This document shows, piece after piece, positions 46,913 through 59,545 of a DNA stretch of 64,000 bases. The stretch's first letter is position 1; every line of letters begins with the position of its first letter. Source of the DNA: Catenaria anguillulae PL171 (Eukaryota; Blastocladiomycota; Blastocladiomycetes; Blastocladiales; Catenariaceae); contig MCFL01000002.1 in assembly GCA_002102555.1 (NCBI GenBank), positions 62,001 through 126,000 of the forward strand, written 5' to 3'. The translations under genes were made by a program, and so were the position numbers. The notes under the pieces are model-generated. The model was given only the letters and a program-made list of their open reading frames with translations. It was not told the DNA's origin and ran no database searches.

Positions 46913-47745
46913 TGAGGGCGCCGCCGACCCTGCTGAGTGACATATGCCGAAGCCGATGCAGCAAGTGAAAGCGACAGCGAGTGGTGCGAAGAGACGGTGC
47001 CCGACCGGAGCGCTTGGACACACTGTGTGTTGAGGATTGCGAGATGACCCGACGGCGAGGGTGGCGGGGCGGCATGGCCCGACGGAAACGCGGTGGGGTG
47101 AAGGTGCGGGGATAACGATGAAGGATCGTTCGGAGTGGGCGTGGGTTTGGTCATGACGATGGTCTGTGCTCGTGGGTGTACAATGAAGGTCGCCGAGTTG
47201 ATGAGTTGCTGGGCGACGGCCGATGGGAACGGCGGTTGGCGAATGGGGAGAACGATCGTCGCAGTTGGCGAAAGAAGGAGCAATGTTGTCCTGGGTATTT
47301 GCAGCAAAGTGCTCAGACTGTACGGCAGGTATTCATGGCAGGAGCTCCCTCAGCTTGATAGCGCAATCGACGGCCGGTGGGCGGCGGGCACGGCGGAACA
47401 AGACGGCGACTTTGCGACAATCTGGAACGGTTTGTACTGCTCGCCTGAGCCATGACGCGTGCATCATGTTTGCACGAATGGCGAATCTTGGAGCGAGTGC
47501 AAAGCAAATCATCGTTTCGAGTGGCGGAGTTGCTATGGATTGGTTGACCAGAGGTCTGTATACATAGTCATTAAGGGTGAACCTCGCGGTGATACAGGGA
47601 GAGCGTCGCGGCCATAGAGGTAGAGTGAAATTCAGCACCTATTGCATGTGCTATAATAATTGATACACCATCAATCACAAGTCGCTGGGCTGCTGCTGTG
47701 ACATTTTTTGGGCCAAAAGAAACATTACATTACAATGATGCAGAG

Positions 47746-49740
47746 TCAGGCACTCAACTGTCCCATATCACAATGATCGTTCCTATCCCGTCTCACCATC
47801 GCGGAATCCGTCTCATACTCTATCCAATACAGGGTGCCGACGCAGTCACTGCCCGTAGCCCGATCCAAGTCCCTCGACGTCACTGGACACGTCCCGAGCC
47901 CGAACCACAACTCCCGAATCGGTTGCTTCTCGGCAAGCTTGTCCTCGGTCCTCATCACCACCTCGGGTGTCTCGCCAATCCAGACGCCGTGGTATTCCAC
48001 CATGTAGAGGCCATTGACGCGAATAGGTTGAAGTTCCACAAGTCGAAGAACGGGCTGCATGCCATGTTTTCCATGGCTTCTTCCTCGCCCACCGGCCAAG
48101 ACGAGCAAGTCATTGGTCGGCGACAAGTGGCGCGTCTCGGCCTGAGCGCCAAGCCGTTGCTGCAGCGGTGCCATAGGCAACTGCCCCTGGCGCTCAGCGA
48201 CGTGATGGTCGGGCGATGCGGACGTTGGCGGCGCCGCTTGGCCGCCACCGCGAGACGGCGAAGGGCGTGGAAACACGAGGCGGCATTGATGGGCCAACAA
48301 CCCTTGCCGGTCTTGGCGGTCGGCGTGCCTAATTCAGAAGCAAAAGTGATGCGTGGCGAGTCAGTAAGGTTGTTTCCACACAAGAAAGGTCATTGAGAAA
48401 ATCTTTGGCGTGGGAATCAGCTTGGAAAACATACGAGTGACAACAGTCTGATGCTGAAGTGCGACTGGCTTGTATACAGCAGGCGGGAAGTGACACGCTT
48501 GCATGCGTGCGCCAAAGTCCGGCCCAAGATCCCATTAGATAGAGAGCACGGCACAGAGCAGGTGGAGCTTGGCGCTGAAATTCGAAACGAAATCGGTAAC
48601 GAATAGCATGCAGAGTAGCAGTGTCTGGCGTGGGGGTCAAAGGCTGGAAGGGGTCGACATACATTTTTATCTAACCGCAAAACCGGGCCAAGTTAGGGCA
48701 TTCCTGGCGTGACTCCACCATGGTCCCGGATCCACCACTTGCTTGGGCACGCAGATCATTTGAAAAAAGTTCGTGTGTTGCCCGAGGCAGTAGACGACGA
48801 ATGGCGACTCGGTGGGTGGCACAGGCACAGTCCAGGCCTTGGCGAATGCTGCGAGTATAGCGGCGTCGACCCCGGAACTTGGCTCAAGTGCCGTGGGTCG
48901 TGACGTGCGAATATGGCCACCTCGTCCTCGTTCCGGTGGTTGGCGAGGACATGGTTGAATGAGATGATTTGTGTGCCGTGGTTGTCTTGGGCCGCATTGG
49001 CCAGCCCACAGACGACGACTCTAGTTCACTTGTCGATATCCTCGTTGCGATAGTGGCACACAGACGTGCGGTGGTACGGGTCGGGATGTGAGGCGCGGTT
49101 GTCGAACATGCAAAACGCGCACCGCACGACGGCTGGCGAGAGGTGTAGGCGCTCCGAGTGTGGACAAAGAAACAAAAATCCGTGAATCAAAAGGGACATT
49201 CTCCTTCCTCAGGCTCTTGTTCAGGTGGCCAGCACCACCACAGGAAGGAAGGGAGGAAGGAAGGAACGAAAAGGCGTGGCACGGGCACTCGGCTTACCCT
49301 CCTCCCTCTGCGTCAACGATATCGCAGCGCACTCCAGATGGAGTCCAGCCATCATGACGACGAGCAGCATCACGATCAACCCCAGTTTCGTCAATGGAGA
49401 TGAGATGGCGGCGGGAGTGCTTGCGCATGTGCATCATCCAGCTGTCCCGAACGAATTGGTTGGCATGGTTTTTCCAATCGTTGTCTTCGTGATGGAGCGA
49501 GTGTCCAGATCATGTCCTTCTGCTCACTCATCCGTGTGCTGGAACCGGAACGTGCAATTGACGATGAGCATCGCATTGGTCGATGCAATTCAAAGGGCAC
49601 ATTTCCGAGCAGTCACTTCGATTTCCCAGGAGCATGTGCATGCGCAGACTCTATCCGAACGTGAACCCTGCGACTTGACCGCCTTCCCACATTCGTTCCT
49701 CAAATCTCCACCAATACTGCCTATGTCATCGGCTTGCTTC
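47746..49740 (-). CDS. Unrecognised minus-strand gene, exons not resolved
   Basis: Several stretches read as protein on the minus strand: VNGLYMVEYHGVWIGETPEV with EKQPIRELWFGLG (47.85-48.05 kb), DNHGTQIISFNHVLANH with NEDEVAIFA (about 48.9-49.0 kb) and RCAFCMFDNRASHPDPYHR (about 49.05-49.1 kb). They change frame between segments, so introns or missing bases must be present, and no start or full model can be given. The CAFCMFDN...H...C spacing might be a small zinc site. I do not recognise the family; an F-box-type protein is a weak guess from the C-terminal beta-rich part. Confidence 0.3.
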
Positions 49741-50006
49741 TAGTGTTGAGGTCTGCCAACAGCTCCGCTCGGCGACAAAACGATCATGCTGGCGCAAGAG
49801 CCGAATAGCAAGCCGCGTTGTGAGCGACATTTGGAACAATTCTGCAATGGAACGGGTATTCCGTCCTCAAAACTCATTTGCACACAACAAGAAACATCAG
49901 CAAGGAGTGTGATTTGGGAAGCACTAATCCGCATGTATCGACGATTGTAATATCAGTTGAGTAAAACGATAAGTAGGAGCAAGTCAATCCACCCTCTCGC
50001 AACTCG

Positions 50007-53000
50007 TCACAAATCCAACACTCCATCATCCACCGCATACGTGCTGCTCAATGACAATGCCGACACACCACTCGTAGCTTGCGGCGGCTGGCGACCAGGA
50101 GACGCTGATGCTGCTGGCGGTGGCGTGGCCACAGAGACGGGCGACTTGACCCCGCTTCCACCGCCAGCGCTCTGCATCAGTGCAAGTGTGGAAAGCGACG
50201 GCTGAATGGATTGCGCGACAAATCCCAGAGGCGAATTTGGCGGATACTGGCGCTGCACCTGCTGTGCTGTTGCTGCTGAGTGGGCGACAGTGGCGGTCCT
50301 GGCGGTGGCAGAGAAGGCCGGGGTGCAACCGTTGCTGTTTGAGGCAATGCCGCCCCCGTTGCGGTTGCCGATGGATGGAAGTCATGGGCGGCAAACAGGT
50401 GGTGCTTGGTCGCTGCCGACAGTGGCGGTTGGTGCACGGCATATGACCGGGCCGCTGGCGTGGTGCATGTGGTTGATTTGCCGGAATATCTGATCCCGAC
50501 GACGCTTGACGAATCGCACTTGCGCTTCCAAATGTTGGCGGAACCGCCGAAACACCGTCTTGAGGAGGAAGATCCCCACCTGATGGCTGAGTCGGGTTTG
50601 CAAGCGTCGTGACCCGCGGCGACGGGCGAGCGGACGACCGTTGGCTGCTACTGTCCATGGCTGCCGCGCCACTGCCGCCGGCGCCAGCTACGTCCAATGA
50701 CGAGTCACCCAGCTGGCGGAGGCGGTCACGGAGTCTACGCATGTCATTGTCTTGCTCGGCAAGGCACACGAGCAGGTCGTTCTGGTCCGATTCCATGGTG
50801 GCAAGCGACGAGCGAGCCGCCTCGAGTTGACTGATGAGGCGGTGGTTCTCGGATTCGAGTTCTTGGACCTTGGCTTCGTACACTCGAGTCTGACATGCGA
50901 AAAGAAGACGACAGTTAGCATTAAGCATGCACAAAACGTGAACAACGATTCAATTCGAACCCTCTCCTCGAGCAGCTTTTCCAATTCGACTACCTTCGCC
51001 TCCAAATGCACCACCTTGCCCGACCGCTGCTCCAAATCCTGCGCCGATCTCGTCTTTGCCTCTGGACTCTGCCGCACGCCACGCAGCAGTTCGCCAAAAG
51101 TGTCATTGATGTGCGATACAATCACGTCGTCGAGGTACGCGCCCGCCTTTTTCCAGTCGACAAAACGCACGTCTTCTCGAAGTCGCGTGAGCTTGACTTG
51201 GAGCTGGTCGGATCCAATTCGTGTCGAGAGCACTTGAAACAGTTGATCGTGGGTCATGCCGCCATTGGCGAGCGGGGCTGCCGTGGGATAGTACTCGTAG
51301 CAAGATGCAAGGAGGTAGCCGCATAGGCCTCGACGAGGGCTTCGCCCGTGGTGGAGCTAGCTTGTTCAATGAGCTATTCCATACCACAAGGCAGAAATGC
51401 ATGGGTCAGTCGTATGAGGTGAGATCCAAGTACAGCGGTGTACAGCGTACGAATTGTAAAATGGTGGAATCGCTCACGACATCTGCCACGGCCTTTGGAC
51501 AATCCCATGTCCAGCAACAAAGGACGGACAAGAGTGCCACCTGCGTGCGCACCACTGCATTGCCGCGCGATGAAAACACAAGGGTATGTCCAATCGACTG
51601 CACCAACGTCACCGTATCCTCCTCATCTTCCTCCTCCTCCTCATCGGAATCGTCAGGGCCATCGCCGATCCGACCATTCGCCAGACCCGCGACCGCAGGA
51701 TCCAACCCTGCGCCGACCAAACTCGCCCTCCGCCTCGACTCCCTGCGCTTCGTGTCAAACGCCTGCTTGCTCCGATGCATTTGCTGCGCATACATGCCCG
51801 CCATCACCTCTTTAGCCCTGTCGTTGCCCACGACCAAACTCGCCGTGATCATGGCCGCAAACCACGTGCGCAGGTCGTCACGGATTTGCCAATCAATCAA
51901 GGGCTGCAAGACGACCGAGTTGGCAAGTGGGTGGTCGGACGCAGGCATGAGTGACGAAGGCCCGCCGACCTCGTCAGGCGGGGGGTTGACGATGGTCATT
52001 GCGAGTGCGAGCTGGCCGTCAGCGTGCCCCGTCACGTATGACTGGCATGGACGAAAAGAGACGGTCGTAAGGGACTATAGAACAATCTACGGGCGACTTT
52101 TTGAGCGTACCTGCAACGCATACAAGCCGCGCGCCTCACCTGCAACTCTTCCTCCTCGCGAACCTCCCCACCACCCTCGTCAATGCCCAAGACCGCAATG
52201 CCCACAATCAACATGACCGCGCCTTTGTCACCTGGCCTCTGCTCCTACAGGTATATAAACGACCGCGTCCGCCAACGCCGCCTGTTGTCGGCATGCCCCC
52301 TTACGCAATCGCCCAGTGCATGCAACGCGGCCGTCTTGACTGCATACGGCACGCCCGCCGCCAGCGACAGTTCCAGCAAGCACCCGAGAATGCTTGCGGC
52401 GGCCAGTGCGTCCTGTGCTGCGCGGCTCGACGACGCGTTGGGTACAATGAGTGCGCGCACAACGGAGAGCAAGTGCAGACAGGTTGTTTGCTGGTCCTTT
52501 GTCCAAGCAAATGGCGTCGGGCTCGACAGCGCTCCTTGCAGTGTTGCGGGCCGTGAGGCTGTTGAGGGCGATGCGTTTTCGCCCTGGTCACGTCGTCGTC
52601 CGTGGGCAGAAAGCGTTGCAGACAAGCAACGAGTTTGGGTACGCATCCGGATTCGCGGAACAGGTTTTGGTTGCTCGGGTTGAGGCGCATCAGGTTGTGG
52701 ATGAGTTGCAGGCAGTCGTGGCCAGTGACGGGGTCGACGGTCGGGTCGGATTGAAGCAGGTGGAACAGCAGGTCAAAGGCGTTTTGGAAGGCGACAATCT
52801 TTTGGATTTCCGTATTTGAGCGCGTGAGTGCGACCAGGAAGAGGATGGTTTCTGATACAGCAACAACATTTTGGATTTGGTCAGTCAAGGGGCGGGGAAA
52901 CGTTGCGGAAGGAAACATTGAGCATAGTAAACCTGTGCGGACGGCTTCACGGGTTTCGTTGAGCAGGTCCATGAGCTTGGACACGCCCATGGGATTGCTC

Positions 53001-53620
53001 AGGACACCCGCAATGACGGAATCGGGGTGCAGTTTGAGCAAAGTGGCGAGTAGCTGGAGGGCGTCAAATCGGAGGTGGAAATCGTAATCCTCGAGTAGAT
53101 CCAGGATGCACGCAACGTTGGCCGAGTCGTCGGTAAAGTCCTCGGATGACCTGGTGACCATGTCTTTTTCCTCTGGCTGTGTGGTGGGCCGGGTCAGTAC
53201 ACGAGAAAAAAACCAAGTCCAATGGAGCGCGCAGACCTTCTTTGGATGAATCGTAAACAAGATTGCCAGCGTCTCGACAATGATTTTGGCCATGGCCGAG
53301 TCGTGGCTGTCGCGTCTGAGCGCAGTTGCAAGCGAATCCAATGCGCATTCTATTACCAACTGAGGACGAAGGATCATGAGCGACTCTGGTTGAGAGAGAC
53401 GACAGAGCAAAACAAAAAGACGAACTGGCTTGTAATCTCGGGCCAATCCCTTGATGGACAACAGCGAGGCTCGGCGGTCTTCGGCAAGCGTGGCATGCTT
53501 GAGGCGGTCGGCAAAGCGGACGAGCATGTCGCGCGGGTCTTGGTTGGCGGCGCCGCCCGGTGCGTTAGGGTCACCAGCGCCGGTGCCAGTGCCAACGAGC
53601 ATGGAGATCCAGCTGGACAT
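50007..53620 (-). CDS. USO1: USO1/p115 vesicle-tethering factor (frame breaks)
   Basis: Start ATG at 53620; the stop is at 50007. The N-terminal two thirds form an armadillo-like head (DRRASLLSIKGLARDYK, then VIECALDSLATALRRD, ILDLLEDYDFHLRFDALQLL, GCVPKLVACLQRFL). The C-terminal part contains a coiled coil (LEAKVVELEKLLEE, VQELESENHRLISQLEAAR) and the conserved DLLVCLAEQDNDMRRL before a Pro/Ser-rich tail. An acidic loop DDSDEEEEEDEEDT lies within the head. Introns occur for example near 53170-53240 and 52860-52930. Frame changes near 52595, 50400 and 50260 fit missing bases. USO1/p115 tethers COPII vesicles to the cis-Golgi together with Rab1/Ypt1 and SNAREs. Confidence 0.82.
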
Positions 53621-54222
53621 GGTGGCGGTGTCTGGCTATGGTGTATGTGTAATGGAGATGGGAACAGACGAACAATAAAGAGAACGAGGGAAGTTGGCTG
53701 GGGCACGGGCGATCGCAGCCAGGCTGGAAGCGTCGATGTCGATGGTGGGCGGGAGGATGGACGTGGATGTTGGGGGAAAAGGGCGCTTTCAGAAGACCAG
53801 GACAATGATCGTGCTTCGGATAGGAAATGCATCGAGTTTTAAGGTGCTAAAGGTGCTATAGAGTAGAGTCCCTCCACGCCAGCTACACTGATAAATCCTC
53901 GCTCACATTTAACTGATTCATGTCTCGGTTGAGGCTGACTTCCAGAATCCGTCTGGAATATTTCGTGAGCCTTCGCGTTCCTGCACTGACATCACGACGT
54001 TCTTTGAAGTCCAAGGCCGCCTGCCGCCGCCACAAACGCCCCAGCACAAGCACGAGCATGAGCACCAGCACCAGCACAAGCACAAGCGGAACAGCGTCCG
54101 TGCTCTCCCCGCATCGGTTCTCAATGCATGCAGCTATGATAGTCCTGAGCGAGTGACACCGCCACCGCGATACAGTACCGACTTCAACTACTCGTCCGTC
54201 ACTTTCCAAATCACCGCCCACC
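53621..54222. other. Divergent intergenic region with CACAAG/CACCAG-type repeat
   Basis: About 600 bases between USO1 (-) and citrate synthase (+). A short imperfect hexamer repeat of the type AGCACC/AGCACA spans about 54038-54090. No gene is recognised. Confidence 0.45.
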
Positions 54223-56158
54223 ATGTCAGCTGCAGCTGCCGCCGCCCCGCATCGGCAACACCCGTCCCCGAGCCGCAAAAGTACGCCCACGGCCACCAAC
54301 GGCCCCTCCAGACTCTTTTCTCGACGCTCAAGCTGAACATCACGTCCCCGCTCATCCACTTCCAGGGTCAAGATCCGCGACAACCGCACCGGCCAAGAAT
54401 CCGAGGTCGAGGTCGTCAACGGCTCGATCCGTTCCAGCGCATTTGCCCAGTTTGGTCTCGGCGTCCTCGACAATGGCTACCTCAACACGGCCGTCGTCAA
54501 GTCGCAAATCACCTACATTGACGGGGCGCGTGGCATTCTGCGCCATCGCGGTATCCCCATCGAGCAGTTGGCAGAAAAGAGCACCTTTTTGGAGGTGTCA
54601 TACTTGCTCTTGCACGGCGAGCTGCCCAGTGCCGTACGTATCCATACATCCATGTACCTCTCAGACATGAGGGCAAGTCAATGTCAATCTCATCATGAAT
54701 CTCTTCGTGTCTCGTCAGGATGTGCTCGCGCAATGGACCCACCGTATCATGCACCACACCTTTGTGCACGAAAACCTGATTCAATTCTTGCAATCCTTCC
54801 GGTACGATGCCCATCCAATGGGCATGCTCGTATCTGCCGTGGCCGCCCTCGAAACGTTCCACCCGGAAGCATCAACTGATCTACAAGGCGGTATGTTACT
54901 GCTCCCTCCTCCCTTGATTCACTCACATCCTTGGCTCAAGTCACCGTTACGTGGGCTCAATTGACTTGGTGACTTTTTCGCCCAGATCACATTTACTCCT
55001 CGGATGCCCTTCGCAACAAGCAAATCTTTCGTCTTCTTGGCAAGATGCCCACCATTGCCGCTTGCGCATACCGTCACCGTACGCTTGATCATGTCATTCC
55101 CACTGCTGTTGCCAGGTCATAACCCAATCATCTCTTAGGTATTGGCCGCCCGTACAACTACCCAAAGAATGGCCTCGGCTACACGGAAAACTTTCTCTAC
55201 ATGCTCGGTACGCATATTCTCGGCCAACCTTCTCACCGCCTCCCTGAACCGACACTCACGTCCGCCCACAATTCGTCACTCGCAACCGTCAGACTCGCTC
55301 GGCGAAACCGACTACAAACCCAACCCCGTCCTCGCGCGCGCCCTCGACGTATGCTTTATTTTGCACGCCGACCACGAACTCAACTGCTCCACAGCGGCCT
55401 TTCGCCAAATCGCATCCACAGGCATCGACCCTTACGTGTGCGTTGCCGGGGCCGCCTCGGCCCTGTACGGCCCCTCGCACGGCGGCGCCAACGAGGCTGC
55501 CCTGCGCATGCTCGAGGAAATCGGCACGGTCGACCGGATTCCCGAGTTTTTGGCTCAAGTCAAGGCCAAAACCCGGCGGCTCATGGGCTTTGGCCACCGG
55601 CTGTACAAGTCGTACGACCCGCGCGCGGCCGCCCTCCGCAAGGTTGCCCATCAAGTGTTTGAAGTGATGGGCCGCAACCCCTTGATTGATGTTGCCGTGG
55701 AGCTCGAGCGTGTTGCGCTCAACGACGACTACTTCAAGTCGCGCAAGCTGTTCCCGAACGTCGATTTCTACTCGGGCATCATTTACAAGTCCATGGGGTT
55801 TCCCGCAGACATGTTTCCCGTGCTCTTTTGCATTGCACGCACGGCCGGGTGGCTCGCGCATTGGAACGAGCAGTTGGCAGACAGCGAGATTCGCATTTTC
55901 AGGCCGCAGCAGGCGTACGATGGGCCGGCACCCAGGAAGTATGTGCCGATGGGTCAGCGGGTCGCGGCGCCCGTGACGGTGGCGGATGGCGCGCCTGCGT
56001 CGGGCACGTCGGCGGCGGGCGCGTTGGCGGCGCTTGCTGGCGGGAACGGGAACACGGGCGCCTCCGCGGCAGCGGCGGCGGCGCCCGTGGTTGTGTCGGC
56101 AGAGAATCCCAGGAAGAGACATTTGGCTCGGTACATGGATCGGGCGTCATTGGCGTAA
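54223..56158 (+). CDS. Citrate synthase, peroxisomal/bacterial (short) type
   Basis: Core exons end at 54633, then 54719..54890, 54986..55078, 55139..55207 and 55293..56158, all phases fitting. The first exon from ATG 54223 meets an in-frame stop near 54335; an intron from a donor near 54264 or 54281 to the acceptor at 54364-54365 would bypass it, but the phase is not settled. Catalytic residues are present: [21 protein letters not shown] and NVDFYSG (two His and one Asp). The sequence resembles plant peroxisomal citrate synthases and bacterial type enzymes, not the mitochondrial fungal one. It condenses oxaloacetate and acetyl-CoA. A Gly/Ala-rich insertion (55960-56090) lies near the C-terminus, which ends ASLA, not a PTS1 signal. 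Confidence 0.88.
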
Positions 56159-56414
56159 ATTTGGGTAATGCGGTACAAATCGTGTCCTGATTGTGGACTT
56201 GACCCCCGTCCTAATGCGGCGGGGTGTGTACTTGTTGTGTTTTCTGTTCATGGGCAAGAAAATGGTGCCCGTAGATTTATGCTCATGCAGGCGCCAATTC
56301 AATTCAACCAGTCAAGACAAGACGCAACTCGACATCAGAAGCAAAAGTATTCAGGATGGACAGGGACAGGACTTTGAATGGCAAACAGCAGGGCAAGAAT
56401 GAAAAAGAAGCAAA

Positions 56415-56588
56415 AGAATAAATAGCAAGAGAAAAAGCACAACAGCCAACAGACAGAGTCTAGGTAAATGATGGCGCGGCTGTCGCAGCAACTGTAGATA
56501 AAATATGTACCCCACTCGAGGAACCAGGAAACCAGGAATGACGGTGCAGTATGCACCACGCAGACACCAAAAACTGCCCCACATTTGT
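56415..56588 (+). repeat. Left arm of a long inverted repeat
   Basis: Reverse complement of 58189..58371 at high identity (by eye about 90%). It includes the stretches CAGACACCAAAAACTGCCCC and AGTCTAGGTAAATGATGGCG. A diverged extension continues to about 56345. The arms are 1.6 kb apart. Confidence 0.85.
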
Positions 56589-58188
56589 CACGATCCGTCT
56601 CCACGACACGATTTCCGCTCGTGGCCATTTTTGTCCAACATGATGGTAAACATTACCATCATCATGCACAGCACCGACTCAACAGCAGCTACTCGTCCCC
56701 TTCGTGTCACACGCGTTGATTTCTCGCTTTCCTCCACATGCTCAACCGACTTTCGATCTTGGTGATGCCACAGCGTGCTTCAACAGAAGCTTGCGCTGCT
56801 CTATTCCTCCTCGTCCGATCCGATTTACATTAATCTTTGCTTGATGCGGTTGCCAATCTTGTTGCTCGCTATTCTTCTTCTGCTCTGATTTTTCATTGCC
56901 CTTCTCGCGAGACTGTCTATGTCAAACAAGCTGAGCCTTGGTCATACCACTACCATTGGTCCACTGCTATTTTCTGATCCCCTGTTGCTGCTGAGCTTGG
57001 GTGACGAGGCAGTCGGCACTGAACATGGTGAACGCGCATATCTGCAGTTGCACCCAACACATCTAACCAACATTGACACCATTGATTCTACATTGATTGC
57101 TTCTTGCGAGACTCTGTGTCAAAAACGTACGCATGTTCTCAGTACTGCCCCAAACATGGCCCTTGCGCTCAACTGTCCGAGTCCAAAAGCTGGGATATTT
57201 ACATATTCCCATTTGGCCAACATTGCCACCACACTGTCGGCTGCGCCTTCATCTCTCGCTTGAGTTCGCTTGGCAGATACAAAGCCTAGCAGCAGAGCTT
57301 TTCGGGACAGATCCCTCAAGGGCGAGAGCCTGCATCCTGGATGCGGGCGAACTTATCATACATACATACATTCATACCCTTTAAAATATCGTACAACGTC
57401 CGTGAGCGCGGCGAAGTCAGATCGGAGGGACAGCCCGACGCGACGCGTCAAGCACGTGACGGATCGAGGCTGTCGTTTCCCACGCCCGCTGTTTCTTCTC
57501 CTTCTCTTCTGTTCTCTGCTCTCTGCTCTCTGCTCTCATCCATTCGCCCGCTCCCTGCCTCAAGTCTGCCAGTCGCCGACACGCGTTTTCGACAGTCAAC
57601 CTTTGCCAACTTGTCAGCAAACAACTCGATTCGCATGCGTCCAAATCCGAATGGTGAGCAACCGTTCGTGGAAAGGGGCGGTTGGAAATGTGGAATCTGA
57701 TATTGTTTGCAGCTCTGTCTGTAGCCAGAGGCCCTCAGAAGCCCGTTCCTCCCACGCAACGCAATGGGCAAGTGCATTTCGCATCTCGGCCGATGATTAT
57801 GGGTCGCATCCCATATGGAATGATTGTGCCTCTACGCATTCATCATCCGCCGTGCTCATCAACACCCTGCTTTGAGGCAGCTTGCTCATCACCTGGTGCT
57901 GCGCGGTTGTCTTGGCATTCATTCTTGAATGGTTGCAACCGTGATTGCGGCAGCCTCGTTAATGTTCACATGTCAATTTCAACACAACGCGACCCTCCTT
58001 GATGAATCACTCGCGTGGTTGTTCTGTGAGTGAGAGCAGGACCTCGGTGAATGTACGTTCGGGGCCAGTGATTGGGACCGAGGGCAGGATGAGGTGGGAA
58101 GAGTTCGGAGGAAAGCAAGTTGTGATTCCGGGCGGCGGCTTGTGTGCAATTTGGTTGTCGCACCCGGTGCTTTGCGACCTTTGCGACC
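56589..58188. other. 1.6 kb spacer between the inverted arms
   Basis: Only short open frames without recognisable domains. A TCTGCTC/CTCTGCT tandem repeat is at about 57510-57535. Two related segments around 56905-56935 and 57100-57130 share GCGAGACT(G)TCT-like text. No transposase was found. Confidence 0.5.
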
Positions 58189-58371
58189 ACAAATGTGGGG
58201 CAGTTTTTGGTGTCTGCGCAGTGCATAATATTTACTGTACCGTCATTCCTGGTTTCCTGGTTCCTCGAGTGGGGGTACATACCTACTGTTGCTGTTGCTG
58301 CGACAGCCTCGCCATCATTTACCTAGACTCTGTCTGTCGGCTGTTGTGCTTTTTCTCTTGCTATTTATTCT
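58189..58371 (-). repeat. Right arm of a long inverted repeat
   Basis: Matches the reverse complement of 56415..56588. Homology weakens beyond 58371 but resumes at about 58411-58432 (TCCTTGTCCTTGTCCATCTTGA compared with 56345-56372). Confidence 0.85.
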
Positions 58372-59545
58372 CTCCATTCTCGATTATGGCGCTCATTTCA
58401 GGTTGTTATTCCTTGTCCTTGTCCATCTTGATCGAAACTTGATTCTCATGCCCTGTTCTTTTGGTCTCGATCTGCCGTGGTTTATTTACTAAGTAAGTTC
58501 ATCTCAATGCTGCATACATGTTACATATCAGCCATTCCCTTAGACAACTTCAGGCGATCGGTGGCACCGCCCCACGGCTGACGCTCGAGTCCGCGACAAG
58601 ACTGTACAACCAGCTGCGCACCATTGCGCGTCCGTCGCCGCACGTGTCATGACTGACCTGGCCTCGATGCCCGCCAGCCCCAGCGCACCGCGTTTGCCGA
58701 GGTCTGATTGTGCGCATCCGATTCGGTCATGTGCCACATCGCACTTGACCCGCTTTTCCCACTTTGGCTCGCCGACCCGTTCGCGGCCATTCACGTACAG
58801 TTGAATGGCCGGTTGGGCGTGTGGATTGCGCAAGCGGACAAGGACAAGGTGGTCCAACCGGTTGGTCGGTGGTCGAGTTTGCGCGAGGCGCGCGTGCATG
58901 TGGTGGGATGATAGGTGAGGATTGTTGAAGCAACAGTTTGGGCCTGTATCGCTCAGTTCGAAAGTACCCCAGCGAGGGCGCCATGTCACATTTCGCTCTT
59001 GTTTTCTTGTATTCTGCGTCTTCCCGTTTGAATCGTTCCTGTTTGTTTATATTTTTGTGTTTGACTCCATGTTTACCGACATCTTTATTTCCTCCATTTT
59101 GGTGTCATTGTGCGGCAAGCTGGTCGAGTATGTCGCTGCCCACACTGTGTCCGGTGTATTAGACACTTCCATCCCAAGTACAGTTCTTTGCTACACACAC
59201 GGGGGTCAATGATTTCGTTATCATTTTCGGCCTGTTGCAGACGCTCACGATCAAGCCAAGTGAACTCCTGTTCGCACCTTCCAAATGGGTCAGACGCGGA
59301 GACACGCCAGGGATGCACCTGCCCTTGGCGCGCCTCTTCATTTTATCTATCATTTCCCAGGCGAATGCAGGGATTTTCACCGTTGCTTGCGGGCTACAAG
59401 TGCGGCTCTCGCCCCGCCAGCATGCCAACCAACAGACGCAGCACCTTCACCTCTTCCTCACACTCAACCGAGCTCACCTCCTCACCTCATTGCTACAACG
59501 ATAGACGCGCTGGGCTCGCTCACATCTCTCGACTCCCTTGACACC
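58372..59545. other. Intergenic region with one doubtful short coding segment
   Basis: A plus-strand segment 58745..58911 reads HVQLNGRLGVWIAQADKDKV and has protein-like composition, but no start, splice model or family could be found. The rest of the region shows nothing I can support. Confidence 0.3.
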
